Positions 48,401-59,378 of a DNA stretch of 64,000 nucleotides are shown piece by piece. The notes below the pieces were generated by a model. That model was not told the DNA's origin, ran no database searches, and worked only from the letters and a program-made list of their open reading frames with translations. The position numbers and the translations under genes are program-made. This DNA is from Capitulum mitella (taxonomy: Eukaryota; Arthropoda; Thecostraca; Pollicipedomorpha; Pollicipedidae). The DNA lies in NCBI GenBank assembly GCA_030062745.1, contig CP099848.1, forward strand, positions 16,107,081-16,171,080. Direction: 5' to 3'. The stretch's first letter is position 1. The number at the start of each line of letters is the position of its first letter.

Positions 48401-48620
48401 TTGGCAGACTATCGGTCAAGCCCGGTTGTCGTGCTCCAGTTCTCTGATACCTGACCCGGCTGTCGCGTTGCAGGAGTTCTCCGATGCCGACTACCAGTCG
48501 ATGGTGGCCGGCTGGGAGCAGAAGATCGGCCGCGCCTCCAAACGCTGCCAGCTGTGGGGGCTCGTCTGCGCTAGGAGGCCGGGCCTGGAGCCGGCCGCCG
48601 ACGGACTCGCTCCCGTCTAA
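42260..48620 (+). CDS. PMT: Phosphoethanolamine N-methyltransferase, two-domain, 8 exons (complete, 501 aa)
   Basis: Transfers methyl groups from S-adenosylmethionine to phosphoethanolamine on the way to phosphocholine, feeding phosphatidylcholine synthesis; cytosolic. Exons: 42260-42400, 44226-44559, 44850-44995, 45299-45475, 46272-46448, 47050-47281, 47759-47910, 48474-48620. All phases match and the total is 1,506 nt. Domain 1 (about residues 48-185) has SAM motif VLELGAGIGRF, AVDFLETYIEKN and FSNWLLMYLCDEEI, then FIRESC. The linker ends in RRYERMYG and STGGLQTTE. Domain 2 (about 220-465) has VLDVGTGPGGSAIHMA (others I recall have GCGIGG), GIDLSANMV, YDVVYSREMLLHV and ITDYC. The C-terminus is EFSDADYQSMVAGW...WGL. 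Length is normal for plant- and fish-type two-domain enzymes. The frame stays open upstream of the ATG to a possible acceptor near 42122, so a 5' exon and earlier start are possible. The gene is remarkable for repeated copies of its own splice junctions. Confidence 0.92.
42465..42489 (+). repeat. Intronic copy of the exon 1 donor region
   Basis: Positions 42465-42485 repeat the last 21 nt of exon 1 (42380-42400) with two mismatches, ending CCCCAG and followed by ATAAGT where the real donor has GTGAAT. Confidence 0.75.
42776..44225 (+). repeat. 39-bp tandem array made of the exon 2 splice acceptor (about 37 units)
   Basis: Unit of 39 bp: GGCACTGACAGTGACTCCCG, then GCCCCAG, then GTCAGCGGACGT. 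The last unit runs straight into the coding part of exon 2 (CCCCAG|GTCAGCGGTATGCGC), so each copy contains CTGAC (branch-point-like, its A about 18 nt before AG), a C-rich tract, an AG and the first 8 nt of exon 2. Most copies are identical; variants include 2-nt deletions near 42887 and 44051, a CCCCGGG loss of the AG near 44069, and larger indels near 43225, 43330, 43763 and 43800. All frames on both strands are largely open, which produces spurious long frames. Confidence 0.95.
44226..44559 (+). CDS. PMT: PMT exon 2 (first SAM-binding domain)
   Basis: Acceptor is the last copy of the 39-bp array; donor TCGG|GTAATT. It encodes VSGMRVLELGAGIGRFTRKL, the AVDF acidic loop, FSNWLLMYL and WLKPNGYLFIRESC. 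Confidence 0.92.
44850..44995 (+). CDS. PMT: PMT exon 3
   Basis: Acceptor CCTGTTCCAG, donor AAG|GTCACA. It encodes NKKRQTNPTFYRSPTLYCSL and then FTLRYAASVDVFVK. The NPTxYR motif is conserved in PMTs. Confidence 0.85.
45085..45128. repeat. 20-bp perfect hairpin with CACGTG in each arm
   Basis: The arm TAGCAGAAAATACCACGTGG (45085-45104) and its exact complement (45109-45128) flank the loop GGAG. It lies in PMT intron 3. Confidence 0.9.
45299..45475 (+). CDS. PMT: PMT exon 4 (linker)
   Basis: Acceptor CTTCCACAG, donor GAG|GTGAGG, 59 codons. It encodes FSSFQNFLDEHQYSLNSIRR, YERMYGDSFVSTGGLQTTE. FVSTGGLxTT is a PMT signature between the domains. Confidence 0.9.
45857..45912 (+). repeat. 27-bp tandem duplication
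   Basis: GTGCTGGACTCG followed by GTCCGAACCGGACAT, then a second copy differing at a few positions. It lies in PMT intron 4. Confidence 0.75.
45932..46135. repeat. Short inverted-terminus element (GGGGCGTAGCC type)
   Basis: Starts AGGGGCGTAGCCAGGATTTC and ends CTTGGCTACGTCCCT, its inverted form. Same family as 3533-3690. It lies within PMT intron 4. Confidence 0.65.
46272..46448 (+). CDS. PMT: PMT exon 5 (second SAM motif)
   Basis: Acceptor CCGTTTGCAG, donor GCA|GTGAGT, 59 codons. It encodes VLDVGTGPGGSAIHMASRYG and HVTGIDLSANMVTVAL. Confidence 0.9.
46924..47034 (+). repeat. Three copies of a GATGAGGGACCCAG unit before exon 6
   Basis: Copies begin at about 46924, 46971 and 47006; the last two continue TCCCGGTGACGTCC. 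Exon 6 itself starts GTGCGGGACCAGCTGCG, which resembles the unit start, so these may be decayed copies of the exon boundary. Confidence 0.6.
47050..47281 (+). CDS. PMT: PMT exon 6
   Basis: Acceptor CGCCGCCAG, donor AGAG|GTGGGC. It encodes FEISDITEREY, SYDVVYSREMLLHVDDKRAV, WRWLRPGGRLLITDYC and EYKSTRG, the core of the second methyltransferase domain. Confidence 0.92.
47759..47910 (+). CDS. PMT: PMT exon 7
   Basis: Acceptor CGGTTGCAG, donor GCG|GTGAGG. It encodes GYSMVTLSDYDRLMQAVGFS and a DKTDSFLTILQHEL helix. Confidence 0.9.
48080..48300 (+). repeat. Interspersed repeat shared with 28215-28505
   Basis: Same ordered phrases as the reverse complement of 28215-28505. It lies in the last PMT intron. 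Confidence 0.7.
48421..48454 (+). repeat. Degraded copy of the exon 8 acceptor region
   Basis: CCCGGTTGTCGTGCTCCAG followed by TTCTCTGATACCTGA mirrors 48455-48490, CCCGGCTGTCGCGTTGCAG then GAGTTCTCCGATGCCGA. The AGs are 34 bp apart. Confidence 0.75.
48474..48620 (+). CDS. PMT: PMT exon 8 (C-terminus)
   Basis: Acceptor GCGTTGCAG; stop TAA at 48618-48620. It encodes EFSDADYQSMVAGWEQKIGR, then a QLWGL ending typical of PMTs, and a short extra tail. Confidence 0.9.
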   Translation, partial: EFSDADYQSMVAGWEQKIGRASKRCQLWGLVCARRPGLEPAADGLAPV

Positions 48621-50632
48621 CCAGGCGGAGGATTTCTGCCGCTCGCTGGAGTGTGGCTTCAGGCCACCCCTCGCCCCGCCCCCGTCCTGCGAGACGATCA
48701 TTAGCGTTGTGAACGTGTAGGCCCGATGTCGTTTAGATGTGTTAGCGTTGACGCCGGTGAGCTGAGGGGTCTGGTGACTTAGACGGTAACTGTCGCTGCG
48801 ATCCGGCGCGACAATGTGAAGGACCTGAACTGTTCCGATCATGGCGTACGCAGGCTGCATAAAAACTCAGCCCTTCCATACGGCTTTGGCTTCCGCGAGA
48901 ATTCCATCCTGGTTCCCAGCATACCAGTGGGACGGCATCGGATCCGTGATTTTGGAACAAGGCGTTGAAAGTTGATGGGCATACCGCGGAGCTGAAAGAG
49001 GAGTATGTGCGCCTGTTTTTCTGACAGCCGGCGTCGAGGGCAACGACCTTGCAGTGCCCCGGGAGGCTGTTAAGCTGTGCAGCGGATCCCCGAAATTCTC
49101 AGAATCCTAGAAGTTTCTGTTCTATGAAGGGAACTTGCGCCCGTACATGTGTACGGCATCGTGCATTATTTGTCCAGCCTGTAGCTCCAGGTCCGTGTTA
49201 GGGACGTACTAAGTACCTATTACGATGACGATTTTTACCATGCCGTTCCCATAGCCATGTGGGCTGCAGTGCGTATTTCATTATGTCGGCTTTTGCTCTT
49301 CCGGGAACACCGACAGTACGCGTCTCCTCACTTTAACAAAAATCAACAGAAAGTGTTTTATGTATGGTTTATTGAAAAAAGATACCCGGAACGCATTAGT
49401 TCACCCTGAGGACACCGATATGTATTTATCTTGGTTAAATGTAGACACTGCCTCTACGCAGTTCGGAGGGAGATTGTGTCTAGTTGAACGCATGATAAAC
49501 GACACACCATCGACCGAATGTGCATCTATCATGGAGAGCTAGTGTTAGCTAAAAAAGAAAATCGACACTCAAAGCGTATATGCACAGAATACCCATCGCT
49601 GATGGAGTCCCACTGCACAGGTCGCATCATTGTATTTGGTCAAAAGACTATAAATGGAGATAAGTATACCCCGCAGAATAGAATGGATACTGGAACAGCC
49701 ACCACACAGCACTTACCCTACAAAAATGTACAATATAAAAATACACATGTTCGCAAGCGTGGCGCAATTGTACTCCATGAACGTTTGTACTCCAGATTTG
49801 TAAGAAGCCTGAAAGCAAGGGTATATGTGCGAAGCGCAACCTTCGAAGTGTTTCAAGGTTCGTGTTACTAGACCTCTACCCGCCCCCCCGCCCCTCCAAG
49901 CCTGTAAAAATGGCAGTACATCAATAGAAAGCTCGATTATTAAAGCAAACCCCATTTATCCCATCTGCAAGCAATGTCCTAAACGCCTGCACTGACGCCA
50001 CCAATCGACGCTCACACCAAATCCGCGGAATCGGACCGCCTAGGAAAATGGCCTGTTCCCAATCGTGTCCCACATCAATGAAACCGCGTCCACAGCGTTA
50101 ATACCCGCGTCAAACGTTTCCGTCGTCTTCACAGCTCGCCCTGACAGCCTCCCGCTCCGGACCCGTGTACGGCAGGCTTCCTCTCCCCGGCCTGGGCCCT
50201 CGCCCTTTGGCAGTGATTAAAGCTCGCGGCTGCTTCAAATCACGGCACACGAACACTATAAACAGACGTGTGAGCGGAGCGCCTGGTTCTCCCACACCGG
50301 CCAACCGCCGACACAAATCCCCACATACCGGGCCTCGTTCATGCTGCCCACCCAGCGGCCTCGCTACGTTGCATTGGCCCGCCGTTCGTCTCTCGCCTCA
50401 CCCACCGAACACCCCTACATTAAATGCATTCGTCCGTGTCTCACCCACACCGCCGCAGGGCGTCCCGCACTGTACACTCAGCAGCTCCTCCCTGTAGCCT
50501 TCCGTCCGACCGCACCTCCATCTGACCTCGACCCGCGCCCTCCCGTGACCCTGCGTCAACGGAGCCCCGCCGCCGTCACCCTGCACACCGCCGCTTGACC
50601 TCCCCTAGTAATGGTCTCGGTGTCTCGGCGTC
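48621..50632. other. Convergent intergenic region between PMT and the FBXO21-like gene
   Basis: The two genes end toward each other. No exon seen. A poly-C patch lies at about 49880. The right end (50.1-50.6 kb) is GC-rich and may be 3' UTR of the minus-strand gene. Confidence 0.4.
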
Positions 50633-52398
50633 TCAAAAGGAGGAGCGCTGCGGCGGCCTTACCACAGCGGGCACGGACTGGCCCCTGGACAGCTGGTCGA
50701 TCGTCTCCAGCGCGCGCATCAGACGCAGCCGCTCGATCACGCCCCGGCGGTGCTCCTCCCAGGTGATAGGCCCATGACCGATTACCGGCGGCGCCTCCGC
50801 ATCCTCCTCCCGCGCCTGCTCTCTCTCCTCCTCCTCCAACCCCCACTCTTCCCCCTCCGCTTCTTCCCGCCGCTCCTCTCTCGCCGGAGTGTCGTCTATC
50901 TCCCATTCTTCGCCCACCTCCGACACCTCGTCCACCTCCATCGGCTCCCAGTCCTCTTGCGGCGGCGCGGCCGGCGGATCCTCTCGGGCTTCTTCCGGCA
51001 CGTCCTCCAGAGGGTCCTCCAGCACCTCCTGCAAAGTATCGTCCAGTGCGTCCTCCGGGGCGTCTTCTGGCACGTCCTCCGGGGCGTCGGACTTGTCCGG
51101 ACGGCGGCCGCCCTCCAGCCCCGCCCGGGCCGGTCCGGCGCCCGCCACGGTCGCCATCGCCTCTTCATCCCAGAGCAGCGGCAATGGCGCCGCCGCCGCT
51201 GCCCGGCCCCAGCCGCCGGCCAGCGGCTCGTCGGCGGCCGGCCGCCAGGCACCGGCGCGCGCCGCCTCGGCCACCTCGTCCAGCGTCGGCGGGTCGTCGC
51301 CGCGCCGCTCTGGCGGCGGCAGCATCGGGCCGGGCGGCGCCACCACTGGCTCCGGCTCGTCCTCCCACAGGATCGGCTGCGGCCGCGGCAACATCCACTG
51401 CTCGGCGCGCGCCCGGCTCTCGGCCGGCGTGGGCGCCACGCTCGCCTGCGGCGGCTGCACCTGCTGGATCTCCCAGCCCACCTGCGTGGTGGGCCCCGGC
51501 GGCCGCCGCACCGTCGCCTGCCGCTCCAGCAGGAAGTGCAGCCACTCGTCGTTGCCGTCGGCCTCCGGGAGCGGGTCGAATTCCAGAGCCGGCCAGGCGG
51601 GCGGCGCGCCGGCCAGCGCGCCCGCCGCCGCTTCCGCGGCCAGCTCCTCTGCCGCAGCCTCCGCGGCAAAGGCATTGGCGGCGGCGGCGCCGGCGTCCGC
51701 GACGTCTTCGGCAGCCACGGCCGCGATGGCGTCGGCGCCGGCAGCCACGCCGTCGACGACATCGACGACTTCCTCGACGGATACGGCGTCAGCGTCGGCG
51801 ACCTCTGCGATCAAGGCGTCAAGGACATCGTCGACACCTTCAGCAGCGGCAGCGACGGCGGCGGCGCCGAAGTCGAAGTCGAACTCGACGTCGAATTCCT
51901 CATCGGCAGCCTTTGAGTCCCCGGCCCCAGCGGCACCTGCAGCCGCTTCAGCAGCGGGCGCGGCGTTCGCGGCGCCGCCGGCACCAGCAATGGCCACACT
52001 ATCAGCTATGTCTGCGACGTCCGGCTGGTGCTGCTCGCCGTCAGCAGCCGGCGGCCGCCGGCGCCGCCGATGTCGCTGCCTGCCCTCGGAGCGCTGTTCG
52101 TCCCGGCGGCCGAGCCCGCCTTCATCACTGTCGGCGGCCGGCACCGCCTCAGGCACCTCAGGCGGCCAGGCGCCGGGCCGCCGGGTGCCCCAGACGCAGG
52201 GCACGCGGCCGCGCCGGGCACGGGACGGTTCTCCCGGGCCGCGCAGGCAGCACTGCACCGGAGCGCCGCTGCGCGGGTCCGGGAAACAGTCCGACAGCGA
52301 CGCCACCGGGTGGTAGCGGCGCCCGTCGAAGCGCACGAAGTAGCGGCCCACCTCCGTGTGGTTGATCGGGCAGGGCTCCGGCGCCAGCCACAGCTCCT
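50633..52398 (-). CDS. FBXO21-like gene, terminal exon with acidic Ala/Glu-rich tail
   Basis: Minus acceptor GCCGTCCACAG; stop TGA at 50635-50633. After the end of the YccV-like domain, VGRYFVRFDGRRYHP, come about 540 residues: an Arg patch, a long Ala/Glu/Asp-rich region (FDVEFDFDFG), Pro/Trp-containing segments, repeated PEDVPEDAPEDALDD, and a Glu-rich helix. The antisense strand is also open for hundreds of codons because of GC bias. A possible donor CTGTG|GTAAGG lies about 12 codons before the stop, so another exon to the left cannot be excluded. Confidence 0.65.
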
Positions 52399-54153
52399 CT
52401 GTGGACGGCAACCGAGGTTTGGCATTGTTGTCGACGCTTTCGGCTGATGACGCCAATTGGCGTCGCACGCATGCTACTGGAAGGGACGGAAATTCCTGCT
52501 ATCGGCCAGACGCGAACGAGGAATCTTCGTTCGAGGGCGAGAGTACTGACCGATCATCTACAAAAGGCCATCGACAGGCCGCTATGTGCCGCCAGTTGCA
52601 GAGTTAAACGCCAGCCCAACGGTTTCTCATACAAGACCCTGTCCCAAAACCGGTGCGAGGTGTTAAGCGGAGTGCAAGAGCATTTTTAAGAGCCAACGAA
52701 GTGGTCTTCCGTTCGGGAAAAAGAACATAGCGTGACGAGCTACGTCAGAGTGCACCCATACCATTTTCGTATTGTTTACGAAGTATGCTCCATATGCGGC
52801 AATCGGGTTCGGTTCACAATCACTGTACAATTATGTGGGTAGGCTTTCTAGGATTTCTTGGTGAACGTTTCACGTGCTGCAGTGTAACATGTCTTTTTGG
52901 AGAACAGCTGCGTGTAAGAATATCCAATGATGTCTATCGCGTTAGGCAGTGCAACTAACACAGTTACTGAGCCTAATTCAAATGAACAATTGATCAGCGT
53001 GAGACACGTTTCTGACATGGCACTGTCACACCAACAGCGCAGCTCTGTGTCGCGCGAATCCGTCTCACCAGTTATGACGCGGCAAAGTCATCGCATGCTT
53101 TGTGACCGCGCTCAAGGACATCACCAACACCCCAAGTGCAGCTAATGCCGCCTAACAAGTCGGCGGGACTGATGGACGCGGACAGCGCCCGCTCCCGGGC
53201 AGACGGGTACTCACCCTCCGGCGCCAGCGCCGACATGTCGCCGTCCAGTAGTAGGTAGTAGAACGGCTGCTGGAGGCCGCGCATCAGCGAGTCGCGGCGC
53301 AGGTTCTGCCGCACCCACTCCTGCACGGGAGGAGCGGGACAGGAGCGTTCCGTCAAACACCACACGTCACGGTCGGGGCAGGCTGTACTTCACACGTCAG
53401 ACGCACTGATCACCTCGTCAAACATAACACTGGGAGTCGGTTCAGACACTGAACAGCCCGTCCAACATGAGACAGAACGCTGGCGCACGCTGCACGCCAC
53501 TCGCCAGACGTTGCATGGTTCATCCCATCACACATTAAACTAAGGGCCCATTCAGACAAAATACAGAATACCGCGTCGGGCATCTGACAAAATACCTTGA
53601 CAAGACTCCGAAATGAAAATATCATCATGCATAAGACCGAACGCCCTGTCCGACACTTGGCTGAACCCTGTCAGACGTGCAAAAGGAAATCGTGCGGACA
53701 TCAAACTGAACACTCCATCACAGGTTGAAAAGCTCCCGTATCACATTATTCAGCCCAGGCAGCGTACCGAACACCCAATTACACATCTGACTGAACACCT
53801 TATCGACACCGCACGGAAGGCCTGTGACTCATTCCTTCGCAAAATGCAGCCAATGCCACCCCATCAGACTCTAGCCAGCGGTCCGCTGGCGGGTCTGCTG
53901 AGTGAGCGCTGGGTCGCAGCGCGCCCAGCAGACTTGTGGTCGATTCCAGCGGAATCAGAACCGAATCCGGATAAGCTGCCATCTGGCCCAGAACTGGATT
54001 TCGAATTGATTCAGCAGGGAGATGCGTTCAGTCGAATTCGGAATTGATTCGTTTAGTCTGTGGGAAACAATGGAATCGGAAACGAGTCGAAAAACAAAAT
54101 GCCTGACTCCATTTTTTATCACAGCGTAACCCACTTTGTTTTGGTGCAAAAAA

Positions 54154-54208
<55 letters not shown>

Positions 54209-57200
54209 CCATTCACAGCCATGCATGTATATACAATAAAGACGTTTAGAGCAGTTTCGGGCAGCTTCAAGTCAATGGTCAATATTTATGGCGGCATGGG
54301 CTGGACAATGTCTGTCAGGTAGGTACGTACATAACTGGGAATGAGGCTGTGCTTCAAAATACACAACAATTAACATCAGATCAAAGGATCTTCAATTGAA
54401 GGCAAGAAAAAGAAGCAAGGACCGGATACAAAGATATCACTGGTACACCAGTTTCCTGGGGAGCAGGGAGTAGGTACTAGGTAGTAGGCATAGGTGGGCA
54501 TCGTTACTAAAAAATGTAACTCCGTTACTCGTTACTCCGTTACTAAAAAAAGCCAGTCCGTTACTCGTTACTCCGTTACTCTGCCTTAAAAAGTAACGGA
54601 AGTTACCGTTACTCCGTTATTCCGTTACTTTTTTAAATGCAGTGAAAACCAAGCGAACGCGGGTTTTAAGTCTTTTATGCTGCTTTGTGGTTGTAAAACG
54701 CAATCCATATACAAAGGGAAGAAACAAAAAGCGCTTACCCAAAACACTTTGCTAGCTGTCCACTGCCCTCACCAGCCGTTGTAGAGTCGGCGGCGCCGGG
54801 ACAACAGCCGCGGCGGGTATTCTACCACTGTGTTAGCCACAATGTTCAAACCAACGAATTCCTGTTCATTGCCCGCGGCGCCGGCGGAGCGGGAACAACC
54901 GGCGCTGGAGCGCACGCATGCAAAATGCGACAAACAGCGGACATCTATCGACTGGGTTTGATCAACAATGCCTCTCGAAGTATCCGCCCTGAACATAATG
55001 GTCTCCGTTCAGAGCTCGTTTTCGGTCTCGCGAAATTCTTGTTTTGTTTTGAAATTATGTGTGTGTATTAGTTTGTGTACGGGTGCGTGCGTGGAGGTAA
55101 GATTCCTGATACCCCTGACGGTTTTTTAATACCAAACGACGAAGGACTCAAAACAACATGACTGATGTGGACTTTATTATTGTGAAATAAAAGACTAAAA
55201 AAAGGTGCTTTAGTACCTCTTCAGCACCCTTGAAAACATAAATTAGCTATAAAAACATGGTCATAAGTAAGATGCAACGGAGGATGTTAGCCGTTCACAA
55301 GTGGAACATTTTGGAACGATGACGTTACCTGACATGACCCCTGTGAAAAGCCAAAATTGATATCAATGAACTCGCTATTGTCTTACGGTTCAGTATATGT
55401 CGCTTAAGTTCAGCTTTTCAGGGACAAGGTATTGTGTCTATTTACCTAATTCCAAGGACGTGTTTTGACCTTTCATGGCGTCTGGTGGCCTCAAAGTTGA
55501 CCTGAGGCCAAATTCTTGAATGTTTTCGTCTCGATTTGACAAAACTTTTCCGCCGGTGTTTTCCTTTTTTCCGTGCGATATATGGGAGCCAAGATCCTGG
55601 GAGGTGCGGAAATTCGCGCTCTCCCTCCGGCCGGGCAAAGGGCATTCTGAGCCCGGCCGGAGACGGGTTAAAAACACTTCATTTAACCCTATTCCCTGTG
55701 GGGGGGGGGGGGCAGATTCTGCTACCCGTGTCTTTTTGCTTGTCGCACCCACACTGTTTGCCGCAGCGCCACAAGATTTTCTGGCATTTCATGGAATTGA
55801 TACACACGTGTTTTGTCAACATTTAAAAAAAAATCGGTCCCGAAGAGGCGGTTCCAAGCCCCCGTTTTCGGCGGTAATGTGCTGTGCGTGAAGCTGCAAA
55901 GTTGTGCGGTTCACTATCGTGACATTCTGAGTAGAAATAAAGATCACTGACTCATTTATATAGTCATACACATCCTACACAACGCATATGCACACACATT
56001 TTCAGGCGAACTCACACCCAGGTACTGAAAAAATGGGGGAGCACACTATTGTGCTTATGGTGCCCTCCCAACTTTGTTTACCTGGATCCACCTCTGCGCT
56101 ACATATAAACTTAAACTGGCTTGCTAGTTGTACATCTGATGTTTATATCACCCAAAACAAACAAAAACAAAGGAAATTTCTTATTTCAAAAATCACCCTT
56201 CTTGCCCTCCCTGGAACTGCCTATGTTTTTCTATTTTAAATTTCAGCTTTCGGTATATAAAAGACTTGGACATTCCAAGCTGAACCGTGTTATTCCCATG
56301 GAAATTGGTTGGTAAACACGGCCGCAGTGACCTTTCAAAAATCCCCAAATTTTGGAGTTTATTTGCCCCCACGCCCTATTTTCGCAATTTTTGAATTTTT
56401 GGGGTCTGGAATTGGAGATCTCGTTGAAACATATTAAATGGCATTCATCCCATCAACATTGGACGAATGCACCTCGAGATCTCTGGAAGGGCGGGGAGGG
56501 GAGGGGGCAGAATTGGTAATCTTCACCTTTCGGCCAATGCATATTTTTCGAAGGTGCAAAAGTGGCAACGGCTCATATCATGTTTGAGTTTGGGTCCTCA
56601 CTTCTGCGTCTACAAAAAATAATGTGTCAGCCGAAAGGTGTTTCGGCCAGTCGATATCTTTTTTCGGGAACGCAGGAGTGGTAACTCGAATCGCACGGAC
56701 AATGTAGCCTGTCCTCCGAGTTAAAAATGATTTAACCTAATCTAACCTAAAACCTACTGTATGGTTGCAGGGATTGCCCTAGATGGGCATGTAAAACTAA
56801 TTTTTTGTTAGGTTCAATCTGCCTGTTTTTTGGTTTGGTTAGCTCGTATCGGCTGAAGGCAAACATGTGTCAACTGAATCAAAATTCAAGAGTTACCTAA
56901 CCAAGTCAGTTTACACATCCAGTAGGGGCCAGTGCTTAGAAAAGTACCTGAATGGGCTAAATTGTTCACACAACTTGTGTTGCCACTTCCGCGTCTCCAA
57001 AAATTATGCGTAAGCGTCGGCCGAGAGGTAGATTACCGCAGATCTGCCCCCCCCCCCCCAGGGTAATGTGAATCTCACTGCCTGCAGAGAATATGGTTAA
57101 GGCAAATAGTCCAAGTAATAGTCGGCAAGCTTCATAATTATGCTTCAGTACTGACAACTTATTGTGCACATTCTGTTCTCATCTGGAAATACCGTAAATA

Positions 57201-59309
57201 ATGCTTCCTCTTGATATGTGCCTTTAGGTTTGAAAGGCTACTCTTGTGACCCTTGATTATAACCTCTTTCGGTCGGCACAAGACATACGTAAAAATGACG
57301 TTTTTCCTCTCCTCCTTAAACTCAAAGTACATTTCTAGATGTGGCCATGGGTGACCCAGACCGGGCTCGTCCTCTGCCTCCGAAGCTGAGGCACCGTCGG
57401 ACTCGGAGTCAAGGTTTTCGACCTCCATTGGCGGCGTAAAGACGCCTTGATGGGACATTTTAGTGTCAGGTAGTTAAAATTTCAGGCCAGTCAAGAATCA
57501 ATCACTACTCCATCGCCCCATGGACATCACAGATCCAAGGCCATGGCGGCAGTAATCATGTGCTCAACAGCCTTGAGTGATCTTGGCGGGGAACCGTGTG
57601 GCGGTGGTAAGCAATCCGTGACTGACTTGAGACAACATTGAAAATTGCCGTGAGCTGGCTGTTCCAGTATAAATGACAATAACTTTGACATCTTTTAGCC
57701 TGAAAAATGACGACTGGTTAATTTATAATTTTAAGTCATATCAAACTTACGCATAATTCAATACTTGTGTCCCAAAAGAGACCAAAGTCAGCTGGCCTTT
57801 ATACTGAACCATTGCCGCCAGCTTGCCGTCAACGTTCATCAGCTGACGAATATTGTCAACAAGTCTACTCCGCGATTGTCAGCTGAGTGCGCGCCCAGCC
57901 GCGCTTGTATCGCCGCACGCTATGGGGTGTTGGCTATTCAAGTAGCCAATGGGTGCGCCGATGCAAATAAAGCCGGGCGGTGTCTGTAAGGAGTTTAAAA
58001 AGTAACGGAGTAACGGACCAAAAAGTAACGGAGTAACGGACCACAAAAGTAACTTCCGTTACTCAGTCCGTTACAGTAAATTAAAAGTAACGGGTCAGTT
58101 ACTCCGTTACTAAAAAAAGTAACTTCGTTAGTAACGGAGTAACGGAGTAACGGACCAGTGCCCACCTATGGTAGTAGGTATACCTCCACGTACTTGTACC
58201 AACTCGTAAGTATTTGCCTGTATATGTCGATTGCTAATGACTTCAAGCATGTAGTAAGAACGCCAGAACTCTATGTCGTAAAAAGTGTGTAAATAGAGCG
58301 TAAATACGTACTCTTACTGCCTCAAGTCATAGGTATTTGGTGACGTGTGTTTATTTGTTTGTGACTTGGGACACACAGCCTCTTGGGCTCAGGTGTTCAG
58401 TCTTGGGTCAAGTCTTGTGTCTCGTCGGTTGGTTGATTGGTTATCGGGGCTTAGGAGCACACAGACTACAAGGTTATTCGGCGCCCACTTGTGTCTCGTT
58501 GAGCGTCAGTCAGTCGTCGGTATTTGGTGACTTGTTTGTGAGTTAGGACACACAGCCTCTTAGGCTCAGGTGTCCAAAGTCTTGGGTCAAGTCCTGTGTC
58601 TCGTCGGGCGTCAGTCAGTCGTCTGTCGGTATTTGGTGACCAATGTTGTTATTGACGTCATGCATGTCGCAAGAGCGCCAGAACAGTTAATACAGTTGAC
58701 ACTTGACAGCTGACCCTGTAAATAGTGCGGAAACATCGTGCTAATATTCAGGTGTCACGTCATGCTTACTTTCTTAGCTCCATTTCTTAACAAGTGAAGA
58801 TTATGACAATGATGAAAATTATCTTTTCCTTACGATAACAATTTGCACTGAAATATTTCCTATTGCTGCTAGATACAATTACCAATACCATTTTTGCAAA
58901 ACAACTTCGCGCCGACTCGAACCGCGTTTGTGTCACTACGCGGAATGTATGTGTCGAGCACGTCCTTTCCTCTGATTCGATCCTAATCCTTCTCTTTCTT
59001 TGTATCAATCTCTCCAGAAAACCCTGGCCGGCTGAAGCTTTAGTCGCACCTAAAATCCTATTTCTCATCCAGCCACCCCAGTCCTGGTCATCATCCTTCG
59101 CCCACCTCCTTTCCATGAGCAAAATCGGCGCAGAGCCATCTTTGGCAGCAACGTTTTTCGCTCTCGCTTCAGACAGTGTATGAGTGACGCTAGGCAACGG
59201 CTGATAATGCGGAGCACGAACACGACTCGCGAGAGACTGGCACAGCTGCTGTGTCTAGGTTAATTAGCCAGAGGTGAATACTGCTGGGTACATGCCTATC
59301 AGTGAGATT

Positions 59310-59378
<69 letters not shown>

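Noticed and set aside
50750-52365. Plus-strand Ser/Ala-rich and Arg-rich open frames of 388-475 codons
   Set aside because: Antisense of the FBXO21-like last exon; GC bias keeps these frames open. The minus strand has the family motif and matching splice phases.
56735-56760. Possible arthropod telomere repeat (TAACCTAATCTAACC)
   Set aside because: Only a few imperfect units; too short and degenerate to call, although mildly consistent with an arthropod.
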